A program made the translations under genes and the position numbers. Positions 1 through 9,934 of a stretch of DNA of 46,534 nucleotides are shown in pieces. The stretch's first letter is position 1; each line of letters starts with the position of its first letter. Under the pieces are notes generated by a model that had not been told where the DNA came from, searched no databases, and saw only the letters and a program-made list of their open reading frames with translations. The stretch comes from Paludibacteraceae bacterium (GTDB taxonomy: Bacteria > Bacteroidota > Bacteroidia > Bacteroidales > Paludibacteraceae): positions 1 through 46,534 of the forward strand of contig JAFVBR010000048.1 of the NCBI GenBank assembly GCA_017479885.1. The letters are read 5' to 3'.

Positions 1-1
1 A

Positions 2-3000
2 TTCGCATGTTATACATCAAGTCAAACTAAAGCATATCTTTATAAGCGTGTGGAAAAAAGCGGGTCAACGACATACTATTATTCCTATCCTTCTTGTTGT
101 ACGTCACTGGGTGCAATTAACGGGTCGGTTAATTTGAGCCATCAAGGGGGAGCAATAAGTTTTGTGAACGATTTTGATAATCCGGAGACTTCGACATCTA
201 TATGCAAGGATGATGCTCCAGCATCGGTAACTTTATACGTTAAACCTGATAGTGAGCATAACATAGATGCTGTTACAGTAACAAGCGGCACTGCAAGCGT
301 AGGTTCCAAGCAAGATGAAGGTGGCGGGGTCTATAGTTATGAAATCTCCGGCATATCAGATGATATAGAGATTGAAGTAAGTTTCGAAGCTAAAGAGACA
401 TTCACAGTTAAATATAAGAATTTAACCAATAATGCCGAAGTAATTCAGAATGTTGTGGCTGGGGGCAGTAGTAATCCCGGAGCAATAAGTGCTGTATCCA
501 ATACCGGTAGTTGTTCTTCTGATTATCCCAATTTTGTAGGATGGACTAAAGTAAGAATAGATGGCTTCACAACAACCAAACCATCTTTGAACGAAGCATA
601 TACAAACGTACAAGACAATAACAATGTATATTATGCTGTATTCACTGACGATGACAATGTGGTACCCGTATCAGAAAATTTTGCAAGTAACGTGACGTTA
701 AATGCTTCAAGTAATGGAGTTCATTGTCAAGATTTCACACTTAAAGTAGGCGATGTATCCAACGTGTCAGCGGTAAAAATAGGTGCAACTACACAGAACG
801 GATCATACAATATAAATATTCCAGCCGGTTCCACTACGCTTACAATGCGCGTGCGCGGATGGGATGAGGATGAAAAAACAGCCAGCATAGAGTTTTTCGA
901 TGCAGGGCCTACTATAACGCCGGGAACAATCACAGCAAAGATGTATGGAGGATTTGGCAACTCGCAGACATCGCATACTTTATCCGCAGGAGATGATTTA
1001 TTAACATTCACATTGTCTAATGTAACAACAGCATCACAACTTACAATAAATACAAATGGTAGTCGCATAGTAATATACAACGTGAATGTATCAGGCAGCA
1101 GTATCTCTCCTGTGCCTGCCCGACCAAATGTTAAGAAAGCTGCACAGGGTACTGCAGCTTATATAACCAATTGTCCTGATGTTGATATTTATCTTAAAAC
1201 TAATGCCGACTGGCGTGCTGACAATGCCAAGTTTGCCGTTTACTATTGGGAGGGAGGGCTGAATGGTTTCTCCGACCTGATGACTGAGCAGACCGATTGC
1301 GAGGAAGGAATATACAAGACAACTATTCCGTCCGGTTACAGCAATGTGATTTTCGGGCGATTCAATTCTATTCAGGCCGACCCCGTAAGCGATTGGACTA
1401 ATAAATGGAACAAAACGTCAAATCTTACTCTGACAGGGCAGAATAATTATTTTACAATCACAGGCGTCAGTAGTGATGCTTATACCGGCACATGGTCGGA
1501 ATATGCACAAAAAACAACAGTCTCTTTCGACAAAAATACTGATGCCAACGGAGTGACTGCACCGGCAGACCAGTGTGTGGTTGTATCAACAGGTCATGCC
1601 ACTGAACCTACTGTCGCTTCAGGTCTTACCCACACTGTTCTCGGTAAGAGCCTTGGCGGTTGGTATGAGAACGAAGCAGGTACAGGTCCGGCATGGAATT
1701 TCAGCACCGGCACTTTTGCCGCAGACAAAATATTGTATGCCAAATGGAATGACGAAGACGGTACACAAATATATCTGAAAACAAAATTTGGCGATAATGA
1801 CTGGCAAAATGGCAACTGCATAGTATTCGCCCATTTCTATATTGACGGGACAACGCAAGCGCAAGATGTACAGATGACGCGGAATTCGTGCGATGCAACT
1901 GTTCTGGAGGCAATAGCCCCCTATGGCGCAACGCATGTATCCTTCGCCCGCTGCAAGGCAGGTACTGCTTCGTTGGGAGCGGAATGGAACTCGGATGCGA
2001 GTATCTACAACTATGTTACCGGTCTGGCACTTGCAGCTGATTATTACTATTCTATCACAGGTTGGGGAAGTAACGGTCAGAAAGTAGGCACAGCCCAAAA
2101 GGAATCGAGCGCATATACCGGCACTACATACAGCATAAGTTATGATGCAGGAGGAGGTACCGGTACAATGACTGCAACTACCGGAATCGTGTGCGGTTCC
2201 TCAAGCACCATAAAAACAAACACATTTGTAAAGTCAGGTGCCTCTTTTGCCGGATGGTATGCTGATGTGAATGTAACTATCGGCGGTCAAACGAAAACGG
2301 CAGGCGTTGACTTGATAGCGGACGGGGCGACATTACAGAATGTAGCAAGCGATATTACGCTGACTGCACAATGGGCAGACCTTCCGAAGTACAACATCAC
2401 TTACAATGTGGCATCTTGCGCCTCTGTTTCTCCTACTGATGCGCAGTCGCACGTCCCGCAGGGCGATGCAATAGGCACGCTGCCTACACCGACGGCAATT
2501 ACGGGTTACACGTTTTATGGCTGGTCGCTGACCGAGCAGACGAGCGAGACCGAGGTGGCACCGGCAATCATCAGCACAGCATACGTGCCAACAAGTGATA
2601 CGCAACTATACGCGGTCTATTCCCGCACAACTGGATCACAGAACAATACGTTTACACTGATTGATAGTCCCTCCGAATTGGTATCTGGTGCAGATTATGT
2701 GATTGCTGCATACTATAACAACAGTGACTATGCTATCAAAGCTGAGACTTATTCCTCGTATTATATAGCGCAGACAGCAGTGACTGTAAGTGACGACAAT
2801 GTGATTACCAATCCTGCCGCCACAATCATCTGGTGCATTACTGTTGAAAATGCCTTGAGCAACACGGTGTCGATATACAATGCCAACCAAAGCAAATATC
2901 TTGATATTATCACAAATGGTAACTACAAGAATCTTGTGCTGGATGCGTCGAAGAAGACGTTTACACTCATTGCAAATGATGATGGAGAACATGCTATAGA

Positions 3001-6000
3001 TTGGGATTTTAATTCTACTACTACAAGTGGATATTATATCTCATACGATGGAAGTCATTCTGATTTTACTACCAATTATGGTGCAGGTTCTGTTGCATTA
3101 TACCTCTACAAGCGTGATCCTAATGTGTTCTATACAACGGCGGCGTGCAAGGTGCTGACACCTGTTATCAGTCCTGCTGACGGAACGGTACTCAAGGCAG
3201 GCAGCAACACCGTGACTATCACCTGTGCAACTGCCGGTGCAAGTATATATTATACGACTGACGGTACTACGCCTTCTTCTTCAAACGGTACTTTGTATTC
3301 CGCATCTTTCACGCTTAATGGCGCAACTATAGTAAAGGCAATTGCTGTAAAGTCAGGTCTTGACGATAGCGAAGTGGCTGAGGCGGAATATGGATTCGGA
3401 AAAGAGTTCGTGCTTGCAACGAGTACAACCACATTTGAAGACGGGGATGAGATAGTAATTACAAATAGTGATTCGAATCAAGCGTTGAGTACAACGCAGA
3501 ATGACAATAACCGCGGACAGACATCCGTTTCTGCTGAGGATAATAAGATAATTGTAGATGAAAGTGGCGATGTACAAATCATTTCACTTGAAAAGAGCGG
3601 AGATAACTGGTTGTTCAATGTTGGAACTGATGATTACTTATATGCAGCAAGTAGCAGTAGCAATCACCTGAAAACAAACACAAAATCAACAGTCGGTGAT
3701 AACGGTGTGTGGAGTATAACTATTGCAGCTTCGACAAATGTTGCAACTATAACTGCTCAGGGAACTAATACTCATAATTTGCTGAAATATAATAGTAGTT
3801 CTTCGATGTTCAGTTGTTATACATCAGGTCAGAATGATGTTAAGATATATTACTACCATCGTTCCGACCCGTACATAACAATTACTCCGTCAACAATGGA
3901 GACTTTCACCTATGCTGTAGGTTATGGTCCGTCGCTTGCGCAGGAACTGACTGTTAAAGGTTACAATCTGACTGGCAATCTGACTGTGGCATGTCCGAGC
4001 GGATATGAGCTTAGTGCCACTTCACCGATTAGCGGCTTCAGTGCAAGCAATCTGACGCTGACCAAGGATGCCAGCAACAAAGTCAATACCACCATTTATG
4101 TTCGTCTGGCTGCGGGTAAGTCAGCAGGTAAATACGACAAGACGCTCACCATCAGCGGTGGCGGTATTACAGCGGAGAGTGTCAGTCTGGCAGGCTCTGT
4201 TGTGGCTGCACCGAGCGGCACGCGTTACCAAATTCTCACTGACGAAGCGGATCTCTTCCCTGACGACGAGATTGTTATTATGAATACTGAGGGGACGCAC
4301 ATAATGAGTACCACGCAGAACAACAACCGTGGTGCTATAGCAGACGGCTTCAGTTTGCTTGGTTCTTCGGTATTCGTGTCAGGTGCTACAGTGCAGACTA
4401 TTGTGCTTGACGGTTGCGATGATAACTGGTTATTCAAAGTCGGAACCAAATGGCTTTATGCTGCAGGCTCAAGTGAGAATCAATTAAAGTCCGCAGATAA
4501 TGAGGGTACGGCTTCTAATGGCAATGGTTTATGGAAAGTAGAGGTTAACGATCTCACTTTAGAGTCATCGGTAACTGCACCGCAGTCTTCAAACCGTAAT
4601 GTGATGCAGTATAACGGAACCGCTACAAACAAAGTATTCAGTGTATATGAAACTCTTCAGTATTCTCCGTTAAAGCTTTACGCCAAACCATCGGCGACTG
4701 CCAATGTGTGCGGTTCGCCTTCGGTACTCAGTGGTTTTACTGCTGAATACAGCAAGGGCGCATCTGTTGCGCAGTCGTACAGCGTGAAAGGGCGTAATCT
4801 GACCGGTAGCATAACCGTTAGTGCGCCTACAGGTTATGAGGTGAGCACGGCAGAGGACGGCACATACGCAGGCTCGGTCACCCTCTCCCCGACAGACGGC
4901 AAGGTTGCACCGGTAACACTATGGGTACGCCTCAAAGCCGACAACAATGCAGGTTCCTACAACGGCGATATAACAATCTCTGCCACCGGCGCCACCACCC
5001 GCACCATTGCTCTGACAGGCACTGTAAGTTGCACGGACCCCGGGTTGGCGTTTACGTCAGAAGTAAATGGTGATAGTGAGCACACCTTGATGTTATCCGC
5101 ATCGTCTATAACAAGCGACAATGCTGTACTGACATCCCTGTCTAATGGAGCATATACTATTACAATGACTCATGAAGATGGTGATGATGAGAATGCTTTA
5201 TCGTTCAGTACATCAACATTTAAGTTTACAGCCACCGCCGAAGGTATATGGACTGTAAAAATAACTCAGGCGGCATCCACTAACTATTGTGCTTCAAGTG
5301 AGGATGGAATAGAATGTACGGTATATGTTATGTGCGATAATCCCGCTGCCCCCACTAATCTGCATCTGACAGATATACGATATAATGGAGCAACACTCAC
5401 ATGGGACGCTGTTGACGGAGCTGCCGCGTATGCTGTTATCGTATCGGGAAAGACAGGTGGAGGCGATGCATCTTATACAGAAACTTATTCCGACCTGACT
5501 GAAACGGAAAAATCCTTTGAAAGGCTGAAGCCGGGTTGCACATACGAATGTTATGTGGAGGTAACCAACTCTTGCGGTAAAAGGACAGATTCCGAAGTGA
5601 CAGACCTTGCCACCATCTTTGCTGTTACTTATCATGCCTCAGGTGAAGAAGACCATATAGTTGGTGTAGCGGACGGCGGCAGCGTTCCGGCATATAGTCC
5701 TGTTATTGGTTGCGGCGACAAGGTGTTCGTTGGATGGGCATCATCAGATGTAACTACACTGCAGCAGTCAGACCCCACTACCAATGCTACCGGAGCAATT
5801 GCTTCAGTAACTGCCAACACCGACCTTTATGCCGTCTATGCCGCCCGCAACGGAGGCAAAGAACAGAATACGCAGAGTAATATTATAAACGAGACATGGA
5901 CGAGAAGACAGTGGAATGAGACCAATCATATTGTCAGAGGTGCAGAGACAGCATGGACAACAGATGTGTCAAGCAATCCGTTTAATTCCTTCACAATATC

Positions 6001-9000
6001 GTCTGCTACCTATGCCTGTGTCATGTTCGATGTGAAAGATGTGGCTCAACACTATCTTATTTCTGAGCGCAAGTTCACGGATCTGAAGCAGATAGAGGTG
6101 AAAGGCAACTCACGTGATGGTGCGGCAGTTAATTGCTATGTATATGTCTCAGCCGACAAAACAACATGGACTACACTTACAGAACAAACTATCTCAAGTA
6201 CTTCCTCGTCTATTAGTACACTTAACTACGAAGTGCCAACAGTCGGTGACTATTATATTAAAATTGCCCTTCAAAGTAGAAATGATTTGTCAGGTAGCAG
6301 TTATAAAGTCGGTATTACCGGCATTAGTGCCGTCAAAGCTGACAAAACCTATTATCTGACCGACTATTCTACCACTTGCACAAAGGCGGCTTCTGCAACT
6401 GTCACTTGGACCAATGGTAGCGGCAACATAACAGTCTCAGGCTCACAGCCCTCGTCACCCGCTATCGGAACATGGCTCACCATGCCTGCACTCCGGAAAG
6501 ACAACTACCGTTTCGATGGTTGGAAAGCTACGATAGAAGGAAATGAGAAATCGGAGGTTTATTTAGCAGGTGAGAAGTTCCTTGTCAACCATAATGTGAC
6601 ATTCACAGCCCAATGGACAGAGTTGTTCTCGGTAACCGAACCGGAGTATGGAGTGACATCCTACAAGACTGTCGCCACTACTTCTCTGCCTGCGACACTG
6701 ACAGTAAAGGGCACGCTCGACGTAACACCTGTGGTTGACGGTCTGACCGACGCAACGCATTTTGCTGTTACCGTTGGTGCAGGAACAAATAACGGTGATG
6801 ACAAAGACTTCACCTATACCTTTACTTACACGCCTGATGCGTTTGGCACAGGTTCGGGTGCTGACACTCACACCGCCGCCTTCCGCTTCAAAGATGCGGC
6901 TTCGGGTGCAGTGTCAGGAGAGGTTACTATCCGTGGCCGCTCATTGCCCGAAGAGTTTGTCATAGCCGTCAAGCACGGTGATAAATGGGTGGCATTGCCA
7001 AGCGACTTAGCAGCTACAGAAAGTGCGCAAAGTGCAATTATCCCATACGAGATAACCGTGGACAACACCACGACTCCAACCGCTGCCGTTTATGCACCAA
7101 ACAATGCGGTATATAAGGCGGCAAACAGGTATAACTCAGACAACAATACTGCTTTGCGTTTTACTAACGATGGCAGTCATTGGCTACAGGTATCAGGCAC
7201 AGATACGGGTTATAAGATGTGGTTGTCTTCTTCAGGCGGCAATAAAGTTCAGGATTGGCAACTGAAGAGTGCTGACTTCAATTCTTACGAGCTCACCATT
7301 CCGAGCAACGCTCATCCGGCAAAGAAGATGGGTATCTACAGCGACAATTATATGGGTTATCACGGCAGTCCGAGCAGTGCGCAGATATATCTGCTGCCTG
7401 TCACCAACAAATACACACCCCGTCTGTCAACTGTTACTGAATGGGGAAAGAATAATATCATTGTGGCGCCGGCAACAGTATCGGATATCGCCAAGGCTAA
7501 GGTACGTATCGACGGCGGCACATTGTCAGAGTTTATCACCCCTGCACCTGTCAATGTGGCAACCATCGCCGGTGCGAAGAACATACAGTTGAATACCGCT
7601 CTCGACTTCACTGCCAACGAGAACAAGTGTCTGTATATCGAATGGTATAACTCATCAAATGAGCTTGTGGGTACATCTAACATCAGCATACCGCTTGTTC
7701 TTGCAGGCAACAACACTATGTCAACGATAAGCAACACCAAAGCGTCATGGCGCAATACTCACCGTGAGGTACACCTTCTTCCGGGTGCAACATTAACTGC
7801 TGATGCAAGCTCTTTCACAGGCGATGGTGCACTGACTATCCGCCAGCTTGAGGTTTATCCGGGTGCGACATTGAACGTGTCAACAGGTACATTGGCAGTT
7901 ACCGACCTCAACCTTCGCAGTGGCTGGACGCGCGCAAGCGGCAAGCAATACAACACGCCGCGCGTGTATGTCAAAACGGCTGCTTCGCTTGAGAAGACTC
8001 GTGCGCGTATCGACATGGACATCTACGACCAGTCGGAGGGCAAGCACTACTATCCGTTGGCAGTGCCGTTCCCTGTTGCGGTTAACGCCATCGACTACGC
8101 CGACAGCTATTTGGCAGACTTCTCTAACTATGGTGCAAACGGACAGTATGTCATAAAGGAATATGACGGCGCGCGTCGGGCACAAAGCGGTCCTGACATC
8201 AATGGCAACTGGAAGCCCGTTGCTGAGGGCGCTACCCTGCAGCCGGGCAAAGGCTATATACTGACAGCTGTGGCAGTGAAGGGCGAGGCTGTGATACGTG
8301 TACCGCTCACCTATGACAATGCTTGGACTGCAAACGGCGAACAGGCAATTGTAAGCGGCACCACCAAGAACCAAGTCAGTGTTACTGCCTATACCGGTAC
8401 CGCTGCTGAATCTCACAAACGCAATGCGGGCTGGAACATGCTTGGTGTTCCGTTCCTCTCGTGCTATACGGCCGGTACTGACATGTATTCCGGTGATGCT
8501 CTTATCAAAGGACAGATACAAATCTCGTCAGGATATGAATATACCGGTGATGTGCCGTATGTAAGTGTTCCGAGTCATGACTTTGCCGAGTATATTCAAA
8601 CCGCAATCACCGATACCAAGCTGCGTCCTGAATGGAGTTTCTTCGTGCAGGTAGGCAAGACAGGTACAATTACTTTCAAAAAGGATAATCAAACGAGCGA
8701 CAATTCCACTCCGATATATGCTCCGCGCAAGGTTGTATCGCAACACATATATCATGCAAGTGTGCTCCTGACTGACGGTGAGGCGGAAGACAAGGCAAAC
8801 CTCATCATTTCAGACCGTTACTCTACGGATTATGAGGTGGGTGCCGACCTTGAGAAAATGTTCGGCAGCGGAGGCGTCCTGCGACTCTACACTATCTCCG
8901 ACGGCACACGTCTTGTCTATAACGCACTTCCTGCTACTGCAGCGGAAGAAATACCTGTAGGTTATATCGCTCCAAAGGCAGGCAGATATATGTTCCTGCT

Positions 9001-9427
9001 GCCGGAGGATGCCGACATGTCGGACATAGAGGCAGTATATCTGACCGACCATCTGGAGAACCGTACAGTGGACCTGATGTGGGTAATGTACGAATTCGAC
9101 ACGGAGGCAGGACAGAACGACACCCGCTTCACTCTGTCGGTAGTGCTGCGTGCTCCCGAAATAACTACCGGACAGCAGGAACTTGTGAATGTTGCAGGCG
9201 GAGGATGGGACTTCCGCGTATCGGGCGCAGAGAAGAGCTTGCTGATACGTGATGTGCCTCATGGTGCCGGTGTGTATGTATTCTCTGCCGAGGGCAAACT
9301 GCTGAGAGAATGGCAGCAGGTAGAGGAGCGTGGTGTGATAGAGGCAGCTGTTCCGAGCAGCGGAGTGTATAGTGTGCGCGTAATAAACGGCGGAGATGCC
9401 AAGACGCACAAGGCTATTGTAAAGTGA
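2..9427 (+). CDS. Giant multidomain secreted surface protein, 5'-truncated by window edge
   Basis: The frame is open from base 2 with no stop before 9427, and the first visible residues (YLYKR) match the end of a module that recurs later (about 3100), so the gene starts upstream; the GTG at 50 is internal. No catalytic domain was recognised. Modules in order: InlB/Flg_new-type beta repeats (about 400-650, 1516-1765, 2130-2380, 2395-2625, 5620-5845, 6350-6630); a YLKT-W module of about 100 residues (1185-1505, 1765-2080); lectin-like modules ending in LYLYKR or similar (2640-3120, 3408-3870, 4225-4690, 6955-7430); a chitobiase-C-terminal-like fold with YYTTDGTTP (3155-3390); Ig-like modules (3880-4200, 4700-5030, 6640-6950); one fibronectin III (5335-5615). 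The last 80 residues resemble a T9SS sorting domain, ending GVYSVRV...KAIVK. Inferred role: surface adhesin or glycan-binding scaffold. Two exported proteins follow closely. Confidence 0.85.
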   Translation, partial: FACYTSSQTKAYLYKRVEKSGSTTYYYSYPSCCTSLGAINGSVNLSHQGGAISFVNDFDNPETSTSICKDDAPASVTLYVKPDSEHNIDAVTVTSGTASVGSKQDEGGGVYSYEISGISDDIEIEVSFEAKETFTVKYKNLTNNAEVIQNVVAGGSSNPGAISAVSNTGSCSSDYPNFVGWTKVRIDGFTTTKPSLNEAYTNVQDNNNVYYAVFTDDDNVVPVSENFASNVTLNASSNGVHCQDFTLKVGDVSNVSAVKIGATTQNGSYNINIPAGSTTLTMRVRGWDEDEKTASIEFFDAGPTITPGTITAKMYGGFGNSQTSHTLSAGDDLLTFTLSNVTTASQLTINTNGSRIVIYNVNVSGSSISPVPARPNVKKAAQGTAAYITNCPDVDIYLKTNADWRADNAKFAVYYWEGGLNGFSDLMTEQTDCEEGIYKTTIPSGYSNVIFGRFNSIQADPVSDWTNKWNKTSNLTLTGQNNYFTITGVSSDAYTGTWSEYAQKTTVSFDKNTDANGVTAPADQCVVVSTGHATEPTVASGLTHTVLGKSLGGWYENEAGTGPAWNFSTGTFAADKILYAKWNDEDGTQIYLKTKFGDNDWQNGNCIVFAHFYIDGTTQAQDVQMTRNSCDATVLEAIAPYGATHVSFARCKAGTASLGAEWNSDASIYNYVTGLALAADYYYSITGWGSNGQKVGTAQKESSAYTGTTYSISYDAGGGTGTMTATTGIVCGSSSTIKTNTFVKSGASFAGWYADVNVTIGGQTKTAGVDLIADGATLQNVASDITLTAQWADLPKYNITYNVASCASVSPTDAQSHVPQGDAIGTLPTPTAITGYTFYGWSLTEQTSETEVAPAIISTAYVPTSDTQLYAVYSRTTGSQNNTFTLIDSPSELVSGADYVIAAYYNNSDYAIKAETYSSYYIAQTAVTVSDDNVITNPAATIIWCITVENALSNTVSIYNANQSKYLDIITNGNYKNLVLDASKKTFTLIANDDGEHAIDWDFNSTTTSGYYISYDGSHSDFTTNYGAGSVALYLYKRDPNVFYTTAACKVLTPVISPADGTVLKAGSNTVTITCATAGASIYYTTDGTTPSSSNGTLYSASFTLNGATIVKAIAVKSGLDDSEVAEAEYGFGKEFVLATSTTTFEDGDEIVITNSDSNQALSTTQNDNNRGQTSVSAEDNKIIVDESGDVQIISLEKSGDNWLFNVGTDDYLYAASSSSNHLKTNTKSTVGDNGVWSITIAASTNVATITAQGTNTHNLLKYNSSSSMFSCYTSGQNDVKIYYYHRSDPYITITPSTMETFTYAVGYGPSLAQELTVKGYNLTGNLTVACPSGYELSATSPISGFSASNLTLTKDASNKVNTTIYVRLAAGKSAGKYDKTLTISGGGITAESVSLAGSVVAAPSGTRYQILTDEADLFPDDEIVIMNTEGTHIMSTTQNNNRGAIADGFSLLGSSVFVSGATVQTIVLDGCDDNWLFKVGTKWLYAAGSSENQLKSADNEGTASNGNGLWKVEVNDLTLESSVTAPQSSNRNVMQYNGTATNKVFSVYETLQYSPLKLYAKPSATANVCGSPSVLSGFTAEYSKGASVAQSYSVKGRNLTGSITVSAPTGYEVSTAEDGTYAGSVTLSPTDGKVAPVTLWVRLKADNNAGSYNGDITISATGATTRTIALTGTVSCTDPGLAFTSEVNGDSEHTLMLSASSITSDNAVLTSLSNGAYTITMTHEDGDDENALSFSTSTFKFTATAEGIWTVKITQAASTNYCASSEDGIECTVYVMCDNPAAPTNLHLTDIRYNGATLTWDAVDGAAAYAVIVSGKTGGGDASYTETYSDLTETEKSFERLKPGCTYECYVEVTNSCGKRTDSEVTDLATIFAVTYHASGEEDHIVGVADGGSVPAYSPVIGCGDKVFVGWASSDVTTLQQSDPTTNATGAIASVTANTDLYAVYAARNGGKEQNTQSNIINETWTRRQWNETNHIVRGAETAWTTDVSSNPFNSFTISSATYACVMFDVKDVAQHYLISERKFTDLKQIEVKGNSRDGAAVNCYVYVSADKTTWTTLTEQTISSTSSSISTLNYEVPTVGDYYIKIALQSRNDLSGSSYKVGITGISAVKADKTYYLTDYSTTCTKAASATVTWTNGSGNITVSGSQPSSPAIGTWLTMPALRKDNYRFDGWKATIEGNEKSEVYLAGEKFLVNHNVTFTAQWTELFSVTEPEYGVTSYKTVATTSLPATLTVKGTLDVTPVVDGLTDATHFAVTVGAGTNNGDDKDFTYTFTYTPDAFGTGSGADTHTAAFRFKDAASGAVSGEVTIRGRSLPEEFVIAVKHGDKWVALPSDLAATESAQSAIIPYEITVDNTTTPTAAVYAPNNAVYKAANRYNSDNNTALRFTNDGSHWLQVSGTDTGYKMWLSSSGGNKVQDWQLKSADFNSYELTIPSNAHPAKKMGIYSDNYMGYHGSPSSAQIYLLPVTNKYTPRLSTVTEWGKNNIIVAPATVSDIAKAKVRIDGGTLSEFITPAPVNVATIAGAKNIQLNTALDFTANENKCLYIEWYNSSNELVGTSNISIPLVLAGNNTMSTISNTKASWRNTHREVHLLPGATLTADASSFTGDGALTIRQLEVYPGATLNVSTGTLAVTDLNLRSGWTRASGKQYNTPRVYVKTAASLEKTRARIDMDIYDQSEGKHYYPLAVPFPVAVNAIDYADSYLADFSNYGANGQYVIKEYDGARRAQSGPDINGNWKPVAEGATLQPGKGYILTAVAVKGEAVIRVPLTYDNAWTANGEQAIVSGTTKNQVSVTAYTGTAAESHKRNAGWNMLGVPFLSCYTAGTDMYSGDALIKGQIQISSGYEYTGDVPYVSVPSHDFAEYIQTAITDTKLRPEWSFFVQVGKTGTITFKKDNQTSDNSTPIYAPRKVVSQHIYHASVLLTDGEAEDKANLIISDRYSTDYEVGADLEKMFGSGGVLRLYTISDGTRLVYNALPATAAEEIPVGYIAPKAGRYMFLLPEDADMSDIEAVYLTDHLENRTVDLMWVMYEFDTEAGQNDTRFTLSVVLRAPEITTGQQELVNVAGGGWDFRVSGAEKSLLIRDVPHGAGVYVFSAEGKLLREWQQVEERGVIEAAVPSSGVYSVRVINGGDAKTHKAIVK

Positions 9428-9463
9428 TAACCGAAAAATGGGAAACAGAAGAAACTCTCGAAT

Positions 9464-9919
9464 ATGAAAAGATTTCTCTATATCGTTTTGATTGCAATGC
9501 TTGGCAGCATGTATGCAGCTGCCCAAGCTACGGATGGTTTGTGGCTGACATCCCGTCAACGCATGTTGGGAACACAGAGCAGTGTGTCATCGCCGGGGGC
9601 ACTGCCAGGCACGGCGGCTCCCGTCAGTGTGGCTCCATCATCTGTTTCAGTTGCTGTCCATACTCCCGCTATGATGGCAAGTGGCAGCCGGTACAGTTCT
9701 GAGGTGACGGCAGTAGGTGCGAAAAACGTGTCGTCTGTTATCCGACCGCGCAGAGAAGGGGAAAATCCTTTCGGAGGTGAAACAATAGGTGACACACCGA
9801 ACCCCAACGAGCCCGGCACTCCCCTCGGCGACATTCCCTTCCTGCTGATGGCGTTGCTTGCAGTAATATATGCTTTTGCTGCGCGTACTAAGTGCCTGAA
9901 ATCCGATAAACGTCAATAG
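9464..9919 (+). CDS. Small exported protein with PGTPLGD-transmembrane-basic C-terminus
   Basis: 151 residues. An N-terminal signal peptide (about 1-21, ending YAAAQA) leads into a Ser/Ala/Val-rich low-complexity middle. At the C-terminus there is a PGTPLGD motif (117-123), a hydrophobic segment (about 124-140) and a basic tail (RTKCLKSDKRQ). The order motif, membrane segment, positive charges resembles C-terminal sorting or anchoring signals, but I do not know a named family for it. The start is the ATG 36 bp after the giant gene's stop; the next gene begins 15 bp downstream, so the three are probably co-transcribed. A longer overlapping frame from 9424 lacks a signal peptide and was not preferred. 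Function unknown; an accessory to, or a membrane-anchored partner of, the giant secreted protein is an inference. Confidence 0.75.
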   Translation: MKRFLYIVLIAMLGSMYAAAQATDGLWLTSRQRMLGTQSSVSSPGALPGTAAPVSVAPSSVSVAVHTPAMMASGSRYSSEVTAVGAKNVSSVIRPRREGENPFGGETIGDTPNPNEPGTPLGDIPFLLMALLAVIYAFAARTKCLKSDKRQ

Positions 9920-9934
9920 TAAACACACACAAAT

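Noticed and set aside
7880-8521. 213-codon minus-strand frame within the giant gene
   Set aside because: Antisense shadow in a repetitive Thr/Ser/Gly-rich coding sequence; no domain.
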